From: Candidatus Aalborgicola lynettensis
Lineage (GTDB): Bacteria; Pseudomonadota; Gammaproteobacteria; Burkholderiales; Burkholderiaceae_C
Length of the DNA stretch: 33,239 nucleotides
Assembly (NCBI GenBank): GCA_016719405.1
Contig: JADJZE010000006.1
Coordinates: forward strand, 1-33,239
Direction of reading: 5' to 3'
A model generated the notes under the pieces. The model was not told the DNA's origin, made no database searches, and saw only the letters and a list, made by a program, of their open reading frames with translations. Position numbers and translations under genes: made by a program. Below, piece by piece: positions 22,355-33,220 of this stretch (its first letter is position 1; every line of letters starts with the position of its first letter).

Positions 22355-23590
22355 GGTTGTCCCCCTGTCCGTGCAGGCTTGCTTGCCAGGCGTTGCCACG
22401 CGATGCGCTGGCGGTCTACGGTGTAGCTGACCCACAGATCGCCATCCACCCAGGCCATGGCGGGGTACGAAAATTCATCCAGCGGGGCGCCGGTTGCCAG
22501 CGTCTGCACACGCGCCCACTGGCGGCCATCGGCGGATTGGCTCAGGTCCAGCGTCGCACGGGACCCCAGTGACGAGTTATGGGCCAGCAGCAGCGCGCCC
22601 GGGGCCACGCCCATGCCGGCCACCGCAGCATCGGGGTTGTCCAAGGCCAGGTCGGGCAGGTCGCGCCAGTGCTGGCCACCGTCGGCGGTGTGGGCGACGC
22701 CAATCTTGCCGTTGGCACGTTCATCGCGCATGAGTGCCAGCCACGACTGGGACGACTGCATCACCAAAGCAGGCTGAGCAAATAGCCGCGTGCCGAAATG
22801 CGCGCGACGCCAAGAAACTCGCCCTGCGCGTCGAACCGCAGCGCCGTGGGGTATTTGATGCCCAGCTCAAATGCACCGGCAACACCATGCCACCATCGGC
22901 CAGTGGCAAGGGCGCGTTGCGCACCAGAAAGCTGGTGTTCCACAACCACGACAGCGGCAACACCCGCACCGGCGCAAATGCCAGCGCGTCCAGGGCATTG
23001 CTGCCGCTGCTTTGGCGCAGGTGCACCACGCGCGACGCGGCCCAGCCACCGCCACCCGTGGCCACTACAAACAGATGCACCCTACCCCGCCCGTCCAGCC
23101 ACGCCACCGGGTTGCCCAGGCGGCGCACGCCAAAGCCCAGTTGTGCGCCCAGCACCTGGCGGTTGACCACAAACCGCGCCGCCGACCATTGCTGCGTGGT
23201 GCGGTCGTACTGCGAGGCGGCAATTTGCACGTTGGGGCCACTCTCGCGGTCGCCCGAAAACCAAAAAATGGACAGCGCCGCCGGGTGAGCGGGCGGCATC
23301 ACCAGCAGGCTGCTGGCGTGGGCCGCCGCCATGCCCGGTGGCATGGGAATGTCGCCCTGGGCCACGGTATGCAAGGCCCCCACCGGTTGCGCGCTGACCA
23401 TGGCGGGCCACACCGCCAGTGGTGCCACTGGAGCCGTTAGTGCCCTTCGTGCCGTTGAAGCGGTGGGGGTCAGTGGCGCCATTGTTGCGTTGGGCGGCAG
23501 CGGGGCCGGGGTTTGGGCGCGGTGTTGCGCCCACTCCAGCGCACCGATAGCCCACACAGCCAGCACCACGGCCAGCAAGCGAGCCCACAC
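22351..23590 (-). pseudogene. BNR/sialidase-like exported protein, two frameshifts
   Basis: From 23590 (a GTG) the product has an N-terminal membrane anchor or signal (WARLLAVVLAVWAIGALEW) followed by a beta-propeller-like sequence: SIFWFSGDRESGPNVQIAAS, GNPVAWLDGRGRVHLFVVAT and, in other frames, KYPTALRFDAQGEFLGVAR and HTADGGQHWRDLPDLALDN (a BNR-type repeat). The final part (SYPAMAWVDGDLWVSYTVDR) ends at 22351. Frame breaks lie near 22870 and 22775. Sialidase-like propellers of this type often act on cell-surface polysaccharide, but no catalytic residues can be assigned with confidence. Confidence 0.65.
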
Positions 23591-23735
23591 AGAACGGTAA
23601 AAAATGACCAGTGCAAAATGCGCGTGCCTCGCGGTTAGGTGGCCTTTACCAAGGCCCGTGAGAAAGCCCCGATCTTAGTAGTTCGCCCGGCCATTGCATT
23701 AGACTGGCGCACTCCCCATACACAGGACACGCAAC

Positions 23736-24437
23736 ATGAGCCAACTGGTGAACTACCAACTGAACGACGGCATTGCCACTTTGACGCTGAACAACGGCAA
23801 GGTCAACGCGTTTTCCCCCGATTTGATCGCCAGCTTCAACGCGGCGCTGGACCAGGCCGAACAAGACAAGGCCATCGTCATTGTGACCGGCCAACCCGGC
23901 ATTTTGAGCGGCGGCTACGACCTGAAGGTGATGATGGCCGGTCCCCAGCAAGCGATTGATTTGGTCGCACTGGGTTCGACGCTGGCCCGGCGCATGCTGG
24001 CGCACCCCTTCCCCATCATCGTCGCCTGCCCCGGCCATGCGGTGGCAAAGGGCGCTTTTGTGCTGCTTTCAGCCGACTACCGCATTGGTGTGGAAGGCCC
24101 GTTCAACATCGGCCTCAACGAGGTCAAAATCGGCATGACCATGCACCATGTGGGCATTACCCTGGCGCAGGACCGCTTGGGAAAGGCTGCATTTCAGCGC
24201 AGCGTCATCAACGCCGAGATGTTCAACCCCCAAGGCGCCATGGAGGCCGGTTTTCTGGACAAAGTGGTGGCGGTGGAGCAACTGATGCCGACCGCCTTGG
24301 CCGTGGCGCAGGAGTTCAAAAAGCTCAATATGTCGGCGCATAAAAACACCAAACTCAAAGTGCGCAAGGCCTTGCTGGACACCATGGACCGGTCGATTGC
24401 GCTGGACAAGCAAACCGGCTTGACCACCGGCGACTGA
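23736..24437 (+). CDS. Crotonase/enoyl-CoA hydratase-like protein
   Basis: The 233-aa protein begins MSQLVNYQLNDGIATLTLNN and has the crotonase features: KVNAFSPDLIASFNAAL, the oxyanion-hole segments ILSGGYDLKVM and HAVAKGAFVLLSADYRIGV, and FNIGLNEVKIGMTM. The usual catalytic glutamates of enoyl-CoA hydratase are not clear: the second position reads NEVKIGM. It may be a hydratase or isomerase of fatty acid catabolism. The neighbours do not reveal the pathway. The frame is clean, unlike those to its right. Confidence 0.85.
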   Translation: MSQLVNYQLNDGIATLTLNNGKVNAFSPDLIASFNAALDQAEQDKAIVIVTGQPGILSGGYDLKVMMAGPQQAIDLVALGSTLARRMLAHPFPIIVACPGHAVAKGAFVLLSADYRIGVEGPFNIGLNEVKIGMTMHHVGITLAQDRLGKAAFQRSVINAEMFNPQGAMEAGFLDKVVAVEQLMPTALAVAQEFKKLNMSAHKNTKLKVRKALLDTMDRSIALDKQTGLTTGD

Positions 24438-24465
24438 GCCCACCCCGCACCCAGTGCGCCGTATG

Positions 24466-25901
24466 TCAGGCTTTGCCGCCAGGGGCCACCTGCGGCAGGT
24501 CAATTGACCATGTGGTTCCGCTGCCCTCGGTACTGTTCACGCCAATGGTGCCGCCCAGCGTTTTGGTAACCAGGTTGGACACGATCGACATACCCAGCCC
24601 AGTGCCGCCGCGCTGGGCCTGGTGTAAAAAGGGCTGGAACAGGTGCTTTTGCGCCTCGCTGGACATGCCCACTCCATTGTCCGCCACCGTGAGCAGCACC
24701 CGGTCACCGCTGGCCGATGCCGCAATGGCCAGCACACCATTGCTGCGGCCTTCAAACGCGTGCAGGTAGGCATTGTTGACCAGATTGATGACCACCTGCC
24801 CCAGTGGCCCCGGATAGCTGTCCAGCGTAATGGCATCGGGAAGGTCGATCCGGTGCGGATAGCGCTTCAGGCTGGTGCCAGGGTGTCCACAATTTCCTGC
24901 ACCACGGTGCCAGTTGAAAGTGCGGCGCTGCTCGCTGGCCTGGTCGGCAACCTGGCGGAAGGTCCGCAGCAACGCCACGGCCCGTTGCAGATTGCGCCCA
25001 TCAGGTCAGCGGCCTTGCGCACTGCGCACAAAGTGGTGAGATCGGAGCGTTTGATGTCATTGGCGTCCAGGACTTCTGGAATTCCCCGCCCTGCTCCACC
25101 AGGTTGCCGGCCATCATCAGGCTGTTGCCCAGGGGGTACTCTGTGCGACGCTGGCAATGACGGTGCTCAGGGTGGCGCGTGTTTCCGCACGGGCCAACTG
25201 ATCCTGTGAGTCGCAGCTCCAGCGAGATTTCAAATCGTGGGCGGAACGCAAATCGCTGGATATTTGCTCGGGCGCGCTGTCTTGCTCCTGGCGCGTGTGG
25301 CGCCTGAAAGCGCCACCGCCGCCACAGCAGCACAAACCATTTGCCCCAGCGTGAGCGCCATGATTTTCGCTCTGGTCCACAGTTCGAGCCTGGTGTCCGC
25401 AGATGCGCCACCTGGGAATTGGCGGCCAGGGTCAGCACCCGTACATCGGCCGCCAGTGCGTTGACTTGCACCAACAAACCCGCCAGTGCCGTGGGGTCCG
25501 GTGGCGTTTGCAGCATGACCGCATCCGCCGCCATGGCCCATTGCGTGAGTTTCGGCATGGCTGACTGGTATTCGGGGCGTTCTCCCAACACCGCGGCCGC
25601 AGAACCGTCGCGCAACAGCACCAAGCGGCTCAAAAACAAGTCGTAGCGCAGGGTTGTTGTTCGGGGTCTGGCGGCACCCGGCTATTCACCGCGTTGTCGA
25701 GCGCCTGGCGAAACAATAAAAATTGCGCTCGCATTCCACCGCTGGTGCGTTGATGGAGTCGGTTCGCAGCCCTATGCTGCCTTGGACCACCCGGCGTTGG
25801 CCCATTTCAACCACCAGCAACACCGCCATGGCGGCAGCCATTGTCGACACACCCAGTGCCAGCCAGAAGAGATAACGGCCACGGCCGGCACCATCGGGCA
25901 T
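24466..25901 (-). pseudogene. Membrane-bound histidine kinase (several frameshifts)
   Basis: From the ATG at 25901 the product begins MPDGAGRGRYLFWLALGVST with a first membrane helix, then a sensor region (PEYQSAMPKLTQWAMAADAV; VNALAADVRVLTLAANSQ), a second helix (GQMVCAAVAAVALSG), a degraded dimerisation region with TPLGNSLMMAGNLVEQG, and an intact ATPase domain: N-box NLVNNAYLHAFEG, G1 VADNGVGMS, F-box LFQPF and G2 GGTGLGM. At least five frame changes are needed. It starts seven bases after the molybdopterin-fold gene, so the two probably form an operon. The C-terminal part closely resembles the FIST-associated kinase. Confidence 0.75.
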
Positions 25902-25908
25902 GGTCAGG

Positions 25909-26421
25909 CTACTCCACGCGCATGGTCTTGAGCTGCCATGCAGAGCGTTCGTAGTAAGTGGTCGCGCGCAGTGCGGGGTTGGTGTCGTAGGGATACACGA
26001 TGAACAGCGGCCCCTTGGTTCGCACCGGGATGCGGGCGTCGTTCATGCGGTGGGCAACGATGACGTCGAACTGCCGCGCATCTTCCAGCGGAATGTGGGT
26101 CTGGTAGTCGTTCAGTGCCAGCGCCTTGATCGTTTGCCCTGGGCCTTCGTGACTGACTGCAACATCGCGCAACAAGGGGCCGGTAAATTTGATCGGGGCT
26201 TTGTCCCACGGCGTCATGGTGGTAAGGTTTGCTGCGGCAATTTTTCCAGCATGGCCATGTCAAAGACTGCGGCATCGGGGGGTGTTCTTCTCGCCAATTT
26301 TGCCGGCGATGGTCAGCACCACTTTGCCACTGGGCGACTCCAGCGCGATGGCCGGCAGGCATACCAAAAACACCAGGCCACTCACTCTGTGTGCAAATGA
26401 CCGACGCGAAACGGATGGCAT
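25909..26421 (-). pseudogene. Periplasmic molybdopterin-oxidoreductase-fold protein (one frameshift)
   Basis: From 26421 it begins MPSVSRRSFAHRVSGLVFLV with a signal peptide. After a frame break near 26270 come MLEKLPQQTLTTMTPWDKAP, KFTGPLLRDV, ALNDYQTHIPLEDA, VRTKGPLFIVYPYD and YYERSAWQL, the pattern of short (about 170 aa) proteins with the SUOX-type molybdopterin-binding fold. The usual cofactor cysteine is not evident, so these proteins are probably ligand sensors rather than enzymes. Linked directly to a histidine kinase, it may supply its periplasmic input. Confidence 0.7.
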
Positions 26422-26619
26422 AAGCGCTCCTACCGGCACCGCCCTATGGCACCAGAAGCCAGATGGTAACGACAGTCGGTCCGAAAAGCCATAGTCAAGA
26501 ATGGGGCGAACACCCTGTTGAAAAAGCATTCTGCACTGCAGCATTTTTTCGCAAAAAACCCCATATCGGCGCAAATGGTGCATCTATACTGTTTGCGAAG
26601 TGCCAATTGGGAAACAGGA

Positions 26620-29092
26620 TGCCAGGTTTCTTTCTATCGGGGTCGGTTGTTGCTGTTGGGGATTGGCCTGTGGTTTTGTCTCCACTGCACCTTTGCTGCC
26701 AACCGGCCACTGGACGTGGGCGCCGCCCTGTCGCATCCGTTACCCCTAACCCAGTACTTTGGCATTTGGAAGATCCAGCGCTGGCGTGGACATTGGACGA
26801 TGTACGCACCGGTTCCGCAGCAGCGCAATTTGGGGGCAACTTGCCCGACGGTTCAGCGTTCGTCTGGGCTACAAAGCCAATCTGCTTTCTGGCTGGGATT
26901 GCGGCTTCCAACACCGGGAATCAGGCATTGAACCGTTTGCTTGAAATCGGCAATCCGTCGCTGGCGGTAGTGGAGTTCCACCAACCCGACTCCAGCGGTG
27001 CTTACGTAAGCCGGCGTACGGGAGGTCAGTTGCCATTTGATACCCGCGCGTACGCCCATCGCCATTTTGAGTTTCCCATTACCTGCCCCCCACAGCGACC
27101 AGTGGTGTATGTGCGCTTGCGGTCACAGCGTCCCATGTCCATTTTGGCCAAGCCTGGCGGACGCCTGCGGCATTCGAACGGCACGAGCGAATCGACTATA
27201 TCGGGCAGGCCCGGTATTTTGGTATTGCCAGCGCCATGTTTGTTCAATCTGCTTTTCATCGCCTTGCGTGACCTGATTTATGTGCGTTTGCGTGCTGTTT
27301 GTGATGGCCATGTCACTGACCATCGCCACCCAAAACGGGCTGATCAAGGAATTTGTTTTGCAGGACGCGCCGTGGTGGTCCACCGTGGATGTGATGGTGG
27401 GTTTTGTTTCACGGTATTTTTGCGCTGGGGTTCATGCGCATATGCTACCACGCAACACGTTGCGCCCCGGCTGGAATCCATCGCACGCCTGTTGACCTGG
27501 AGCATACCGCTTTGTGCGCAGTGGGCGTCATGCCGGCACAGCCGCGGTCATTCAGCCCCCGACCCGTTTTATTGCAGTGGTTGCGATGTTCGATTCTGGC
27601 AACCGGCATCGTGGTGCGCATGGCGCGGGAACGTTGCCTATTTTTCCTGGCTGCGTTTGGTTTGTTGCAGCTCTGGCCGGGGTGCTGGTTCAGGCGCGCT
27701 CACTTGGTGTACTGCACCTCGTTCTGGACGGAGAATGCACTGCGCATCGGTTCCGGGCTGAGATGTTGTTGCTTGCTTTTGCGCTGGCAGACCGGTTTAA
27801 CGTGATGCGCCAGGAAAAGGTCACCGCCCAGCGCGCCGCCATTGCCACCCCCCAGCAGCGTTTGGTCGAAACCTTGCAGAACCTCGAACGGGAATTGAGC
27901 AACGGGGTGGCCCTTGCCACGGCAGAGCTGGACCAAAAATCAGGATTTGCGAAAGCGACGCTCCTCCTCACGTGAGGACGCCGAGCGCATCGCCCGTCAC
28001 GACATCAAAACACCGGCTTTGGCAGCCTCGCAGCCGGGCCTGGGTTACTGCGCGCCGGCGGTAGCTACAAGCCCACATGGGGAAGTTATCCTGGGCATGA
28101 TGGAGAAGGCCGCCAACCGGGCGCTGGATATGGCAATCGGTTACGCGATTTGTACCAGATGGAAAACGGCAGTTACGTGTTTCGCCCCACGTACCGTGCA
28201 CTTGAGCGAAATCCCTTCAATCGGTGGTTCACAAGATCTGGGGAGTAAGCATGCACATTCCAAGTCGGTGCAGTTGGTTAGCTGCCGCCCCGGAGTCGGC
28301 GGTTTATGTGCAGGGTGATGACTCGCTGTGTTATTCCATTTTTGCTAACCTGACAAAATGCCATTGGGCCGCACCGAACATTCCACGGTGACCCTGACGG
28401 TGGTGGATGCGGCCCCTGGGTCCAGCTTCAACCATAACAACGGCGAGGTACCGGCTGAACTGAAGGCGCACTTTTTTGCCAAGTACAGCACCTCCGGGAA
28501 GAAAGGTGGATCAATTCAAAAAATCTATTCAGCCCCAATTGCTGGAGACACGTACAGGGCGGCACTCCTCATTACGGCGTCCAGCGCCAGTGCAGGAACC
28601 ACCTCACACTCACGTTGGCCCACGCCGATGCACCTGCCGCAGCCACATCGGTCGTCGCGCATGCTGAAGGCCATGCAGAGCCATCGATTCACGCGACTGC
28701 GTCCGGATTGGTCGCCTTTAAAGGTACTGGTGGTGGATGACGATGATTTCAATCTCATGGTGATTGACTTATTTGCCACAGCCACCGCTGCAGGTAAGTA
28801 CCGCCGCCACGGCCGTCTGGCCCTGCAAGCAGTGGCGCAAGCTCGGCCCGACATCATCATCCTGGACGTCGAAATGCCGATCGCGGTGGATTGGAGGCCC
28901 TGAACGTATTCGGGAGTACCAGGCAAACACATGGGCAGAAACCCAGCTACGTGGCCTTCGCATATTCCGGCAGCGACGATCCACAAAGTCTGCGCTACTA
29001 CCTGGCAGCGGGTTTTGATGTTTGCCTCAAAACCCAGTTCGCGCGCAGCCGTCCTGGCGCTGCTGGTGCAAGGAACTACTGTGGCGCAGTGA
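26620..29092 (+). pseudogene. 7TMR-DISM hybrid histidine kinase with receiver domain (many frameshifts)
   Basis: Assembled across frames, the protein has a signal (RLLLLGIGLWFCLHCTFAA), a 7TMR-DISMED2 extracellular domain (LLEIGNPSLAVVEFHQPD, LPFDTRAYAHRHFEFPI, VYVRLRSQRPM), seven-helix parts (FNLLFIALRDLIY, LFVMAMSLTIATQNGLIKEF), a coiled coil (ETLQNLERELSNG), an H-box ARHDIKTP, an ATPase domain (GDDSLCYSIFANLTK, LTVVDAAPGSSF, HFFAKYSTSGKKGG) and a receiver domain (LKVLVVDDDDFNLMV with paired Asp; IIILDVEMP phosphoacceptor Asp; GSDDPQSLRYYLAAGFDVCL). DISM sensors are thought to bind carbohydrates or similar ligands. The start is uncertain. It is convergent with DUF3108, ends overlapping by about 17 bases. 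Confidence 0.75.
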
Positions 29093-30142
29093 CCGGCGAA
29101 GCGCCCTGCTCTATGCGCTTGACCGTGAGTTCAGCGTAGTTGTCGTTGCCCAGGTTGACGCGAATGCGACAACCGGTAAGTATTGCAACCGGGGCGCAAA
29201 CCATAGTTCCGCATTGATCACACCCTCGGGCTGACCGGCGACGCGGGTTTCAGATGTAACGCGGGCACCTCGCCCAACTCCGCTAGTTGCAAGGTCTCAA
29301 GGCAATCATCGTAAGTCCACAAATACATTTCTGCGCGGGCGTGCCAACCACACGGGTACTTCGGCCCCCCACCACCAAGGCCTGGCGACCGGAAGAAAGC
29401 GTTGTGTTAATTCGACAAAACTGACCTTGCCGTGTCCTGCTAACCCGGGGCTGCGGCATCCGGTTGCCATCGTTGAGGTGACCGTAACGCCATCAAACAC
29501 CAAACGCCGCGATCGCCCTTGTCTCAGCTCGGCATACCACGCGGCTGCAAGCCATCTGCGGTCGGGGCTCCCTTGACTGATCAAAGTGCCTGTGAACAGA
29601 ATGCCAGGCGCATATCGACCTGCACCTGGTAACGCCCTCGCTATGCTGCCATTGCACTTGCCCCCAAACCATAAAAAATCACCCCCGGTAGTAGCCCTTA
29701 ACGCTGTAGGACAGGCGTTTAGTCGGCCGGCCACGCGTCTTGCGTACTTGCTGAAGGCGCGCAGGCGGCTCTTGGGCAGGCGTTGGTGGTTCTGCGCTGG
29801 CAGACTCCACGGCATCCGGCACAGCCTGCGTGTCGGCAACAGGGGCATCTCCCGCCCGATCGGGGGCAGATTCGACGGCAATGTCCGATAAGCAGGATCG
29901 GGCTGGGCTGCCGCCGCTGCTTTTGCTGCTGCTGCGTTTGCAGGTGCTGGGCGGCGCGTTGGCGCGCTGGGTGAATATTTTCTTGCGTGGTCTCGGGGTG
30001 CGGCGCTTCGCCACGGCCGCAAAACATGCAAGAGAAGTGGCTGCGGCATGGTTGTGATGGACGTCGCACCAGCGGACAGTCGTTGGTAAAAATACTCCAG
30101 AAGAACACCGTGCAGGGCCATCACTATGGCCAGCAGAACCAA
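29076..30142 (-). pseudogene. DUF3108 protein with an N-terminal membrane anchor (frameshifted)
   Basis: The N-terminus (VLLAIVMALHGVLLEYF) is a membrane helix, followed by a Pro/Ala/Arg-rich linker and the DUF3108 domain across frames: LSYSVKGYYRG, FTGTLISQGS, RSRRLVFDGVTVT, ELTQRFLP, GAEVPVWLARP, LETLQLAELGEVPALHL, INAELWFAPRLQYLPVV and NDNYAELTVKRIEQ. DUF3108 domains are periplasmic beta-rich domains of unknown function, often in proteobacterial envelope proteins. The start is approximate. It follows the acyltransferase gene on the same strand with roughly 95 bases between. Confidence 0.65.
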
Positions 30143-30235
30143 ATCAGTGGCAGAGAGTTATGCCACCGCTTCGTTTACGGGGTCCCTAGCTTTTGCGCGG
30201 CGCCTTTGCTGTGCCTTCTGTGGCTTGGAGGCTAC

Positions 30236-31727
30236 TTACACCTTCAACTGGGGACGGCTGGCTGCCGTTGGACGCGGTTTGCGCTGGTAATTCGGTTGCA
30301 CCAGTGCAATGTACTCTCTTGGAAACTGTCGCGCAAACACTGGGCAAACACCTCGGGTCGGGCAACTGCTCGTAGCAGGCCGTAAACGAAAATCACTTCG
30401 GTACTGTTCCATCCGGTTACCGAGAACACCAACCATACCATCAGAGATAGGCATGATTGCGGATAAATAGGGCCAATCGGGCGCCACGCAAATACAAAGG
30501 CACATTCGCCCCGGGCACGTTGGTAGCCGCACAATTGCCCAAAGGCGCCCAGCCCCCAATAGCGCCGCCGACGCAGAACGCAGCATCTTGCTGGTGGCAG
30601 CGATGGCCACCGATGGGGCGTGTTGGGCGAGATTGGCTCAACTCTCGGGCGCTGACGGCCTGCGCCATGACGCTCGATGACGAACTGGCTTTCTGACGGC
30701 CATACCGTTACCGCACTGGGTCCGCAATGTCCGTACCTGGGGCCAATATGTACTCAGGAAAAAGCAGAATCTGACCCCGAACTCAGCTCCGCTGTTCAGC
30801 AATGGGGCCACCGTGACCATAAGCTTGGGGATGGCAATTCGCCCCGCAGACTCAAATACTGCCGCAAGCCACCAGCACACACGGCCAGAACGACATCGTT
30901 ATCCGTTGTCTGGGCGCTAAAGATCGAATGGCCTTGAAATTCGAGTGCAATCTGCGCGTTTCAAATACCCGGTGCGACGACACCGGTATTGAAACGGGTG
31001 ATTGGGAACTGATGGGGCCGCTCCATGAGCTCGCCCACAAATGTGGCTACCGTTGACTTGAGTTGATGTCCAGCTGGCGCTCGCGGTTGCATGACGCGCG
31101 CAGCGGCAAAGTGGCTATATTGAGCCCCGCCAAACACAGCAACAACAAATTGCCTGAACTGCTTCCGGGAACTACGGTACAGCCGGGAAGTTAGAGGCGG
31201 GTGTGTCAGGGACAGATCGTGGAGCAGCGTCGTGATTTCGTTCCCGTGCGCAACGTCAATCGCAGCATGGTGAAATTTTGAGCAATACCGCGAAACCGCT
31301 CAAGGTGCAGGTCCTAAAAAAGCCGTCCAGACCTTTCGATTACATACATTTCGCCAATGGACGGTGCAAATCCAGTGGACGGGCAGGAATGCGTGACGAC
31401 TGGATATGCCAGAAACTGCCGCCAATCACCCGGTTTGGGTAAGGATGTGGCGAACGGTAATCGATATTGAAATTCTCATCCTCCACCCAGTACGGATAGT
31501 CCTGATCAAGTGGTACGCGCAGAATTTTTTCCCCGAAATTGGGCAGTCGCCCAAGGTCATTCTCGACATGGCAATGAATTTGCGCCGAAGCCGAATCATC
31601 CAACGCCGGCGCAGTTGACTGGTCATATATGTGAGCAATGTGACAGCGGAGTTGGCGTGTGCAGTGTCGGAATAAACGAAGGCCGCGTCAGTTTCGCCCA
31701 GTTGTCGGCTCGGATCTCTTTCTTCAA
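30236..31727 (-). pseudogene. Wax ester synthase/diacylglycerol acyltransferase (WS/DGAT), many frameshifts
   Basis: Segments in three frames follow the WS/DGAT family from end to end: LGETDAAFVYSD, RVPLDQDYPYWVEDENFNID, SSRIPARPLDLHRPL, EMYVIE-x-LDG, the catalytic region H-A-A-I-D followed by HGNEITTLLHDLSL, HRVFETRRL with FKAIRSLAP, NVPGANVPLYLRGARLA, MPISDGMV and EVFAQCLRDSFQE. The enzyme esterifies fatty alcohols or diacylglycerol with acyl-CoA for storage lipid. It would start at a TTG directly after the hydrolase stop (TGATTG), so the two are coupled. Conserved motifs are well kept despite the frame breaks, which argues for sequence error or very recent decay. Confidence 0.75.
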
Positions 31728-32551
31728 TCAGGAAGCAATAGTGGCAGAATCCTGCTCGGACCGCCTGCGACAGGTTGTAATGGACAACACACGCCAGCAG
31801 GCTCCCTTGGGCTCAAACGGTTTGCAGTTGTTTTGCTGCGCCGCGCGATCGCAACGATGGACAGAACAATGCCGTTGAAACCAATCCGACACGGCTTCCC
31901 GGAACCTGAATGTTTTCGTGCAAAGCCGGATTTGCCATCAATCGTCGCTTCCCGTGGCGGGACCACGCCGTCAGACAACGAATACAGGCAACTGGTGGTA
32001 AACCGTTAAACGCCGATGCTCCCGCATAGACTTGACACGGGGCTGCATCGCGTGGGCCGAAGCACCGAGACGATGGGCCACCAGACGGTACAGCGCCCCG
32101 ACGGTAGGTAGGCGGTGACTGGTTGCCCGCGGTATCCAACACTACAGGGTTCCTAGGTGATGATATTAGATCGCACGCATTCAGCGGCACTCTCCGCACC
32201 ATGAATTGAAAAGATGCCACCCAAACTCCAACTAACCAGGCTCACCTTACGCCCGGTAATGTGGTGCGTAGAGAGCGAATCTTTTGCCGCAAAGCGTTGG
32301 CATGCTTGGCGAAAACCGACATTGCTACTCCAGACCCTGCACGTGCACGTCGTGCACCCTTGTTCTGCAAAAAGCTTCAGGGCAATCAGGGTCGATTCAC
32401 CGGCCATGAAACCAGAAGAAGAAACACGGGATGACCATCGCCGCGGAACTTCCAGTATCACCAACGGTAATGAAGTCGGTAACAGCGCCATCTCCAACAA
32501 AGCGCGTGCTTCCCAAGGAGCTCGAGCTCAGCGTACTGGGCGAGCTGACAT
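31728..32551 (-). pseudogene. Alpha/beta hydrolase paired with WS/DGAT (frameshifted)
   Basis: From the ATG at 32551 (MSARPVR), with frame changes, come GFMAGESTLIALKLF, a GLGSNVGF-like segment, KVSLVSWSLGGIFSIHGAES (nucleophile Ser in W-S-L-G-G), TLGNPVVLDTAG-like sequence, YSLSDGVVPPREA (acid region) and ENIQVPGSRVGL (the His position reads Arg in one frame). Hydrolases of this pattern usually show GWSLGG and GSHxGLG, so SWSLGG and SRVGL are departures that may be errors. Neighbouring acyltransferase suggests a role in storage lipid turnover or synthesis. Confidence 0.65.
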
Positions 32552-32698
32552 GGGTATGACGGACAACGGACGACGTCTATGCAGATATATTTAACCCCAG
32601 ACACACAAACACAAGCATCACTATCAATTTTTCAGTCTAAAGGGTATTGGGATCAAAAACTTAGGAGAGCTACCTAATACAGTTGATGTATGTCACGT

Positions 32699-33220
32699 TT
32701 ATGTCAGCCTACTGACAGGTTTAGTCAAAACGATGGGCGGAAACCTGCGGAAAACGGACCGGAAAAGTACTGCCATTCGCTCTTGGACACGGTGCTCCAA
32801 CTCGGCACCCAGTACACGCAAAGCCTGCTCGCGCTATCGGGAAATTGTGACACCGGTATAGGTGGTGACCATCCTGCCACCGGGCAATGGATTGCCACAG
32901 ACCTCTATGATGGTTCCATCAGGACGCACGCGCTCAAAGCAATGGGGCAAGAATTGCCGCGACAAATTCATGCGCTGACGCACCTGCTCATCGGCGTCAC
33001 CAGTGCCGTACTCGCCCATTGTTGCATTGTGGTACCGCGCGCCTTGCATCGTTGCACCGGGACGACACAAGGCATCTGGAAAGTTGAACAGTTGCTGAAA
33101 ACGGGAATTGGCTGCGATCGGTACCAGATCACGGTCAAAAACCGTCAACCCGACATCCAGCAGGTCAACCGCTTGCGCCAGCAAAGCCGACTTGTTGTCG
33201 GAATCCAACTCAATTGCCAT
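32699..33220 (-). pseudogene. PAS-domain signalling protein, interrupted
   Basis: From the ATG at 33220 (MAIELDSDNKSALLAQAVDL) a PAS domain of the PAS-7/PAS-12 type is clear: LLDVGLTVFDRDLVPIAANS, LFNFPDALCRPGATM, YGTGDADEQVRQRMNLSRQF and RPDGTIIEVCGNPLPGG, ending GRMVTTYTGVTISR and a TAG at 32834. The frame then continues REQALRVLGAELEHRVQER, the coiled coil normally leading to a kinase domain, to a TAA at 32699. No kinase domain follows; upstream on this strand the window ends. It may be a truncated kinase gene or a broken one. Confidence 0.6.
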
